Shown here piece after piece: positions 22,411 to 27,365 of a DNA stretch of 27,365 bases. This DNA comes from Coprococcus sp. (GTDB taxonomy: Bacteria; Bacillota; Clostridia; Lachnospirales; Lachnospiraceae), in NCBI GenBank assembly GCA_016297325.1, contig JAEDGW010000022.1, forward strand, positions 1 through 27,365. Direction: 5' to 3'. The notes beneath the pieces are model-generated. The model did no database searches, was not told the DNA's origin, and was given only the letters and a program-made list of their open reading frames with translations. Position 1 is the first letter of the stretch. Every line of letters starts with the position of its first letter. The position numbers and the translations under genes are program-made.

Positions 22411-25110
22411 CTATAAATCAGTTTCTCCAGGTGCCGTATAGCCACTTACAACCACATCGCTATCACAGTTTAACTCTTTTAAAGCAGTACAGTTGTTCAG
22501 GTCAAGATATGTGATCTTATTATATATGCAGTCAAGGCTCTCTAGTTTTGTGAGATTGCCTACATCTATACTTGTCAACTTATTCATTCCGCAACGGAGC
22601 TCTTTTAAAGAGCCGCAGCTGCTCACATCAAGTTCTGTCAGTGCATTACTTCTGCAATCCAGAGACTGAAGGCTGGTACATCCACCGAGATTCAGATCTG
22701 CCAGTTCATAACAATCTCTACTGTCAATTTCTGTAAGAGATGAGCAGCCACTAACATTGAGTTTTGTGAGTGCTGATCCGTAACAGTTAAGAGTAATCAG
22801 ATTGGTAGTGTCATGAATATCCAGCTCTTTCAGATTTTCGCATGCATACAATTCAAGCTTCGTAAGATTTGGAAACTGGCTTATATCAAACTCTGAAATA
22901 GGATTGTAGGCATAAGTTAATTCTTTTATCACAGGGCAGTTCACAATGTTCAGTTCTGCCAGCTTATGATTGTCACAAACCAAAACCGTCAGTGCCTTAC
23001 AGTCTGACACGTTGATCTCACTAAGCACGCTATCTGTATCATATTCGCAATTAAGCTTAAGTTCAGTCAGCCTGTCAAGTTCATCAACACTGAAACTCGT
23101 CAAGGAATTCCCCTCAAAATATATCGATTCCAAAAGCTTACATGCACTTACATCAAGGCTCTTGAGATTTTTTGCTCTGCACTCCAGTTTTGTCAAAGCT
23201 GTGCATTTGCTGATATCCAGGTTCTCAAATGCGCCGGAACAATCCAGTTCTGTCAAAGCTGTACAGTCACTCACATCCAGATCTGAAATTTTATCATCAT
23301 AATGGCAATCCAGTAATTGAAGCGCAGTGCAGCCACCTATGTCCACATCTGCGAGCAGATTGTTCTCACCACAGCCCAAAGTTGTCAAAGATTTACATCC
23401 TCTTGCATTCAGACTTATGAGTGTATCATAATTTCCTTCACAAGACAAAGTCTTCAAATTTGTGAGACCGCTTACATCCAGGCTTGTGAGATCTGTATAA
23501 TCACAGCATAAATTCTCCAGAGATACACAACCGCTTACATCCAGGCTTGAAAGCTTACCTTTAATAATGATAAGTTCTATAAGCTCCGAGCAATTACTAA
23601 GATCAAGAGTCTTGATAGATGTATCTGAACAATGCACACGCTGCAGTTTCTTACAGTCCGTAATATCAAGGTCTGCAAGAGTCTTGCTGTCGCTGCAGTC
23701 AAGCAGCTCTAAAGATGTGCACCCGCTCACATCCAGCTTCAAAGCATCAGATGTATCTATATTATCATAATAAAGTGTTCTCAAAGCAGTACATCCGCTC
23801 ACATTCAGACTGGTAAGTAAATTATTATAGCTGCAATAAAGAATCTGAAGTGAACTGAAGTTGCTTAAGTCAAGATTTGTAAGGTGATTATTCTCTAAAT
23901 ATATCCTCTCTATTTTTTCGCAATCGCTTATATCAAGCTCACTTATACCAGCAGAAGAACATTCCAGATATTTTAGTTCTGTCAATCCACTGACATCAAG
24001 TTTTGATATGTTATTAGCGCTGCAGTCAAGCGACTCAAGCTCCACACATTTGCTGACATCAAGGTCTGTAAGATTGTTACCACCTACATTGAGTTCTTTA
24101 AGTGTTGTCAGTCTGGAAAGATCAAGTGAGTGTTCTTTCATATTAGGATTATAGACAAGATACAAATCTCTCCAATCAATTCCCGTTATACGTGAATCTG
24201 TCCATGTATAGCATTCGGCATCCATATCCTCTGGGAAATTCATTCCCTGGCTGTTAAGCTCCTGGACGATCTCCGTCAACGCAGCCACATCATCCGCATT
24301 TTTTTCTACTATGACAACCGGAGCATTTACCGTGATCTTTACCACTCTGACAAGATTTGGATTACTCTTTGCCTTAACTGCAACAACTGAGGTTCCCTCC
24401 TTGATCGCAGACACCTTGCCTGTGCTGTCAACCGTTGCGACCTTTGTATTTGAGCTCTTAAATGTGGCTGGAATATTTGTTTTGATCGTCGTACTGTCTC
24501 CTGCATAGAGTGTCACAGCACCGCTCTTTGGCTCTGTGATGATAAGCGGAGTCTTTACTGTCACCGTAAATATGGCTGTCAGTTTGTAATTACTCTTTGC
24601 TCTCATCTTTATCTTCGCTGTTCCAGCCTTCTTCGCAATCACCTTACCTGTTTTGTCCACTGTTGCCACGGCCGTATTCAGGCTTCTGAATACAGCCGGA
24701 ATATTTGTCTTTATAGTTGTGCTGTGTCCTGCGTACAGTGTAGCTTTGCCTGAAGCAGGAGATTTTACAACCAACTGATCCTTTACTGTTATGGTCACTA
24801 TCCTTTTAAATTTTTTATTTTTCTTTGCCGTGATGGTGATCTTCGCCGTTCCGGCTTTTCTTCCTGTCACCAAACCGGTGCTGCTGACCACTGCAACAGC
24901 CGCATTTGACGACTTGAATGTGGCCGGCACACTTGTCTTAATCGTTGTTGTACATTTTACCGCTATCGTTCTCTTGCCACACACAACAGACATACCTGTG
25001 GTTGCCGCATATGCGTCTGTCACCGGAGTCTGAAGTCCCAGACATCCGATGACCATGACAAGAATCGTCAGCATTGCCATCCATCTCTGTGCGATTCTTT
25101 TTCCTTTCAT
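22411..25110 (-). CDS. Secreted leucine-rich-repeat protein with three BIG2 Ig-like domains
   Basis: An 899-residue secreted protein. The signal peptide ends near residue 36 (…VTDAYA). Three bacterial Ig-like (BIG2) domains follow (~40-290), each with TTIKT..PATFKSSN/RSLN, AVVSSTGLVTGRKAGTAKI-like strands. From ~330 come about 26 repeats of ~21 residues: LDVSxCxxLxxLxCxxNxLTS. Most repeats place one Cys in the loop and one in the strand (DVSGC, LDCS). There is no LPxTG motif or membrane helix at the C-terminus (ends YTAPGETDL), so it is probably released or held by the Ig domains. An upstream in-frame ATG (25134) lies inside the leader motif; the ATG at 25110 has AGAGG at 7 bases and begins a proper signal peptide. 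Its gene is 40 bases after the Fn3 gene, in one operon. Confidence 0.88.
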   Translation of the reverse strand: MKGKRIAQRWMAMLTILVMVIGCLGLQTPVTDAYAATTGMSVVCGKRTIAVKCTTTIKTSVPATFKSSNAAVAVVSSTGLVTGRKAGTAKITITAKKNKKFKRIVTITVKDQLVVKSPASGKATLYAGHSTTIKTNIPAVFRSLNTAVATVDKTGKVIAKKAGTAKIKMRAKSNYKLTAIFTVTVKTPLIITEPKSGAVTLYAGDSTTIKTNIPATFKSSNTKVATVDSTGKVSAIKEGTSVVAVKAKSNPNLVRVVKITVNAPVVIVEKNADDVAALTEIVQELNSQGMNFPEDMDAECYTWTDSRITGIDWRDLYLVYNPNMKEHSLDLSRLTTLKELNVGGNNLTDLDVSKCVELESLDCSANNISKLDVSGLTELKYLECSSAGISELDISDCEKIERIYLENNHLTNLDLSNFSSLQILYCSYNNLLTSLNVSGCTALRTLYYDNIDTSDALKLDVSGCTSLELLDCSDSKTLADLDITDCKKLQRVHCSDTSIKTLDLSNCSELIELIIIKGKLSSLDVSGCVSLENLCCDYTDLTSLDVSGLTNLKTLSCEGNYDTLISLNARGCKSLTTLGCGENNLLADVDIGGCTALQLLDCHYDDKISDLDVSDCTALTELDCSGAFENLDISKCTALTKLECRAKNLKSLDVSACKLLESIYFEGNSLTSFSVDELDRLTELKLNCEYDTDSVLSEINVSDCKALTVLVCDNHKLAELNIVNCPVIKELTYAYNPISEFDISQFPNLTKLELYACENLKELDIHDTTNLITLNCYGSALTKLNVSGCSSLTEIDSRDCYELADLNLGGCTSLQSLDCRSNALTELDVSSCGSLKELRCGMNKLTSIDVGNLTKLESLDCIYNKITYLDLNNCTALKELNCDSDVVVSGYTAPGETDL

Positions 25111-25127
25111 AACCTTACCTCTCGATT

Positions 25128-25140
25128 TGAACATCAGCTC
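25128..25140 (-). promoter_or_regulatory. 13-base leader motif GAGCTGATGTTCA (copy 2)
   Basis: Identical to 11465-11477 and placed at nearly the same distance from the start codon (17 versus 18 bases). It lies within the 40-base gap between the Fn3 and LRR genes, so it would be part of a polycistronic message rather than a promoter. Confidence 0.35.
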
Positions 25141-25150
25141 CCGCCAAGTG

Positions 25151-26218
25151 TTATTTTACAATCTTAACCTTAACAGACTTACTCCATGTCGAATACTGTG
25201 CCATCTGATCTGCACTTCTCTTAAAGCCACGGACTCTCACATAGTATGTTGCGCCCTTTCTAAGCTTTCTTAAAGTAGCTCTGTTTGTTCTGCTGTCTCT
25301 GTATGTCAGGGTCTTTGTATATCCACTCTTGAATGCACTATTTACTGAATACTGGATCTGGTATCCATCGAGCTTCTGGCTTGCTGTCCATGTGACAAGA
25401 GCTGAATTCTTCGCCAGATTGCTGGCCTTTGTAATCCTTGTTGCAGGCATACTTGGAGCTGTCACCTGTATTGAATATGTACCTGTGTACTTTATGTCTG
25501 TAGAATTTCCTCCTTCAATAGTAAGGTAATACAGGCCTTTCTTTACAAAACACTCGTACTTATAAGTTCCCATCTCATCAATATCCTGGCTAAATGCATC
25601 GTCACCCCATGCATTCACCAGCGACAAAGAACTATAGTTAAATTTATTCTTGAAGATTATTGAAATATATCCTGTCTTTGATACGTAGAATTTGTATTTG
25701 TCCACATGATCATTTGCTGCAAGCTGTGCTTTGACGATCTTGCCAACTGTGTATGCCGTTGCTGTTGATGCTTCATTATTCTTTGCCGTGGCAAACTCCT
25801 GTTTTGTCTCATTTGAAGCTGTAAATCTTGGTAGGAGTGAAAAATTATTTTCCGGTATGATCACTGAACCTCTTCCAACTAACAATATATATTCTCCAGC
25901 TAGCAAATCAACAACACACGTATTCTCACCGGAAACGTACCAACGCACTAATTGTCTCTTAGAAGAATCATACACAGCAACAACAATATTAGGATCACTA
26001 GCACTAGATGTAAAAAACGTTATTCTACCAGAACGTTTTATAGAAAACTTATACTCATACGCCTCGTACTCATCAGAAAGACATCCTGTAGTCATCTTAT
26101 TCCATGTAAATGTCCTCTGTACAGTTCCAGCCTTTGCGCTCACCGCCGGACTCACAAATAACAGCAGCATAACCGCCGTCAACACCATAGCCACCTGTCT
26201 TGTAAATTTGTTTCTCAT
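25151..26218 (-). CDS. Secreted protein with PPC-like β domains and C-terminal fibronectin type III
   Basis: A 355-residue exported protein. The signal peptide is ~1-29 (MRNKFTRQVAMVLTAVMLLL … SAKA). Two β-rich modules of the bacterial pre-peptidase type follow: FSIKRSGRITFFTS … DLLAGEYILLVGRG, and YKFYVSKTGYISIIF … KKGLYYLTIEGG. A fibronectin-III domain fills ~260-355 (ATRITKASNLAKNSALVTWT, LDGYQIQYSVN, LRKGATYYVRVRGFK, YSTWSKSVKVKI). The frame opens three codons earlier; the ATG at 26218 with AAAGGA at 8 bases is better. No catalytic motif is seen. It leads an operon with the LRR protein, and both look like envelope or adhesive proteins. Confidence 0.82.
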   Translation of the reverse strand: MRNKFTRQVAMVLTAVMLLLFVSPAVSAKAGTVQRTFTWNKMTTGCLSDEYEAYEYKFSIKRSGRITFFTSSASDPNIVVAVYDSSKRQLVRWYVSGENTCVVDLLAGEYILLVGRGSVIIPENNFSLLPRFTASNETKQEFATAKNNEASTATAYTVGKIVKAQLAANDHVDKYKFYVSKTGYISIIFKNKFNYSSLSLVNAWGDDAFSQDIDEMGTYKYECFVKKGLYYLTIEGGNSTDIKYTGTYSIQVTAPSMPATRITKASNLAKNSALVTWTASQKLDGYQIQYSVNSAFKSGYTKTLTYRDSRTNRATLRKLRKGATYYVRVRGFKRSADQMAQYSTWSKSVKVKIVK

Positions 26219-26316
26219 AAAAATCATCCTTTCTTGTTTGAATTTGATACGCTTATTGTAACCATAGGCCCCCTATCTTTTTTTGCGCACCATTTTGTAT
26301 TGCACTGTTACATTAT

Positions 26317-26345
26317 GTTATATCATTATATCTTTTCACTTGTAA
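26317..26345 (-). promoter_or_regulatory. Candidate promoter of the Fn3-LRR operon
   Basis: TTACAA (26345-26340), 17 bases, TATAAC (26322-26317). The -35 sits inside AAACTGTTTACAA, which matches the -35 region of HTH paralog B (27059-27047) at 12 of 13 bases. A ~100-base leader follows. Confidence 0.5.
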
Positions 26346-26355
26346 ACAGTTTGCA

Positions 26356-26385
26356 GATAAAAATGAAAAATTTTTGTTTTCATTT
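26356..26385 (-). terminator. AT-rich terminator of HTH paralog B
   Basis: AAATGAAAA (26385-26377) pairs with TTTTCATTT (26369-26361) on the minus strand, with more T after it. The stop codon TGA (26382-26380) lies inside the stem. Low GC makes it weaker than the others. Confidence 0.5.
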
Positions 26386-26967
26386 GTCTAAAATTCCAGC
26401 CATCTCCGGTATTCTCCATTCATTTCCACATTTTACTGCGCCATCAAGTTTACTATTTCTTATCAACTGTCTTATTTTACCGACCTGTATTCCATATAAT
26501 TTGGAATACTCTTCAATCGTAAGCATACGTGGAACGACTTCGAACATAATATACTCATCTGAACATCCATCAATTATGTAATCAGTAATATAATTCCGGT
26601 CCGGATTGAGTCTGCCATGGTCCGTAGCCGCACATCCATAATCAGTGAGAAGCCTGATTTCAAGCCGTAATCCCGTAGTTATCAAGACATAGCGCCAATA
26701 CCCTTCCGGCGCATCAAACAGGTTACTTGCGACAACTTTTCTTTCAAGTTTCTCAACCATCCCTGCAAATATTTCTACCTGTTTTTTATTGGTCAAATGC
26801 ATCCTGCACTCATCAAATCCATCCACTTTCCATATATCAAACTCCTCGGCGTCAGACTCCAGGATCAACTTACAAGCATTCTTTGCCTTCATTATTTTGT
26901 CAAGGAGCCCCTGTTTAGTTGCCACAACCCAGCTTCTATAAGCGCAAAGCTCTAGCGCCTTATCCAT
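26380..26967 (-). CDS. MerR/excisionase-like HTH protein, short paralog (B)
   Basis: A 195-residue paralog of the protein at 21369-22229. Shared landmarks are LELCAYR, TNKKQVEIFAGM, LFDAPEGYWRYVL, IIDGCSDEYIMFEV and the HTH (LTIEEYSKLYGIQVGKIRQ, CGNEWRIPE). It stops right after the HTH (AGILDK) and lacks the ~95-residue tail of its partner. The frame opens eight codons earlier at a TTG. The ATG at 26967, nine bases after AAAGGAG, matches the paralog's start and is preferred. It precedes the Fn3-LRR operon on the same strand. Likely a regulator of these genes, inferred from position and shared promoter motif only. Confidence 0.72.
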   Translation of the reverse strand: MDKALELCAYRSWVVATKQGLLDKIMKAKNACKLILESDAEEFDIWKVDGFDECRMHLTNKKQVEIFAGMVEKLERKVVASNLFDAPEGYWRYVLITTGLRLEIRLLTDYGCAATDHGRLNPDRNYITDYIIDGCSDEYIMFEVVPRMLTIEEYSKLYGIQVGKIRQLIRNSKLDGAVKCGNEWRIPEMAGILDK

Positions 26968-27023
26968 AACTTTCAGCTCCTTTCTATGCAATAAATATAT
27001 TTATTCGTATTGTAACATTACAG

Positions 27024-27052
27024 ATTATACTTTTTTTGCGTTTTGTTTGTAA
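27024..27052 (-). promoter_or_regulatory. Promoter of HTH paralog B
   Basis: TTACAA (27052-27047), 17 bases with an A-rich spacer, and a perfect TATAAT (27029-27024). The leader is ~50 bases. The rest of the 317-base gap (26968-27284) holds the plus-strand promoter and terminator listed separately and no gene. Confidence 0.65.
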
Positions 27053-27139
27053 ATAGTTTTTGCCATACACTCATAATTTTTTATTTTTTTGATCCAGCTA
27101 ACCACTCTTCTATTCTTAATACATCATCTCACAATGAGT

Positions 27140-27167
27140 TTGATTTTCTCACTCTCTGTGCTATACT
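27140..27167 (+). promoter_or_regulatory. Promoter ahead of the alcohol dehydrogenase-like gene
   Basis: TTGATT (27140-27145), 16 bases, TATACT (27162-27167). Transcription should begin near 27174. Confidence 0.6.
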
Positions 27168-27173
27168 GTTCTC

Positions 27174-27231
27174 AGTAAATGAGTGATTGTACAAAGGCGC
27201 ACAAGCTCCCAACGGGGCGGTGCGCCTTTTT
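27174..27231 (+). ncRNA. Possible ~58-base small RNA or attenuated leader
   Basis: From the predicted start, a small hairpin CTCA-GTAAA-TGAG is followed at once by an intrinsic terminator, with the coding start only 53 bases further on. This could be a stand-alone small RNA or a terminated leader for the dehydrogenase gene. It matches no riboswitch I can name. The start position is inferred. Confidence 0.3.
27193..27231 (+). terminator. Strong intrinsic terminator between promoter and coding start
   Basis: AAAGGCGCAC (27193-27202) pairs with GTGCGCCTTT; inside, GCTCC pairs with GGGGC around CAAC. It ends in five T (27227-27231). Confidence 0.85.
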
Positions 27232-27284
27232 ATGTCTTTTAAAAATTACACATGCGTATGAATCAAATGAAAGGGATTACAGAT

Positions 27285-27365
27285 ATGAAACTTGAAAATT
27301 ACGAAGTACATCTGCCTAGCTACTCAATAGGCAGCACAATCTACAACAAGATCGGACCTGTATGT
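27285..27365 (+). CDS. Iron-type alcohol/glycerol dehydrogenase, N-terminal 27 residues (cut by window edge)
   Basis: The frame runs MKLENYEVHLPSYSIG … NKIGPVC to the window end. The LPSYSIG opening and spacing resemble Clostridial iron-containing alcohol dehydrogenase/glycerol dehydrogenase-like proteins, whose nucleotide-binding fold follows directly. Other in-frame ATGs lie at 27252, 27258 and 27267. I choose 27285 because AAAGGG lies 9-10 bases ahead. With only 27 residues the family is tentative. Confidence 0.5.
   Translation, partial: MKLENYEVHLPSYSIGSTIYNKIGPVC

Noticed and set aside
23567..23770. Plus-strand Ser-rich frames opposite the LRR gene
   Set aside because: Antisense shadows of the repeated LRR codons.
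22411..24130. Regularly spaced similar units resembling a repeat array or CRISPR
   Set aside because: The units are ~63 bases, vary in DNA sequence and encode in-frame LRR repeats; no constant direct repeat with unique spacers.
1..27365. tRNA, rRNA, insertion sequence, integrase or prophage structural genes
   Set aside because: None recognised; the KilA-N, XRE-fusion and Rpn-like genes are mobile-type but isolated.

Overview
The window looks like chromosomal DNA of a gut Firmicute, most likely Lachnospiraceae (Coprococcus/Butyrivibrio-like). This rests on moderate GC, strong AGGAGG ribosome sites, a Rpn-type PD-(D/E)XK protein with an 'AEGRSEE' tail, DUF6512, InlB-type repeats with an SPxTG-like sorting signal, and Fn3/BIG2/LRR secreted proteins. 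The genus is an inference. Nearly all genes lie on the minus strand. The plus-strand exceptions are the PD-(D/E)XK gene, the DUF6512 gene and a partial iron-type alcohol dehydrogenase at the right edge.

Layout. 1-1704: sbcD-sbcC (double-strand-break nuclease; sbcC is cut by the window edge). 2024-3034: a PD-(D/E)XK nuclease-family gene (+), separated by a two-way terminator from a glycosyltransferase-2/LTA-synthase-like pair (6367-3130). 8121-6565: an iron-sulfur flavodoxin and an aldo/keto reductase behind a MerR-type promoter. 8411-8956: DUF6512 membrane protein (+), whose 3' end runs into a decayed hybrid histidine kinase (8916-9663). 9737-11446: wall-anchored InlB-repeat protein. 17070-11619: response regulator, sensor kinase, a structured leader, ABC ATPase and FtsX-type permease, probably one envelope-stress or drug-response module. 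Then come a GNAT acetyltransferase, a KilA-N gene broken by an internal deletion, and recQ. 20384-26967: a surface/regulatory locus with an XRE protein fused to a mobile-element-type domain, then two paralogous DNA-binding proteins on either side of an Fn3 protein and a 26-repeat LRR protein.

The most interesting signals are these. (1) The leader before the ABC operon has its own candidate promoter, a possible 16-residue peptide and three mutually exclusive pairing segments. (2) The secreted Fn3/LRR pair is bracketed by paralogous HTH regulators, with shared promoter and leader motifs. (3) A 19-bp-spacer MerR-type promoter has no MerR gene nearby. (4) Two separate genes carry the same kind of scar: an internal deletion that shifts frame but keeps both ends. 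(5) A 26-bp perfect palindrome lies inside the KilA-N coding sequence. No tRNA, rRNA, CRISPR array, insertion sequence or integrase was seen. Function calls come from reading motifs by eye; no database search was possible.
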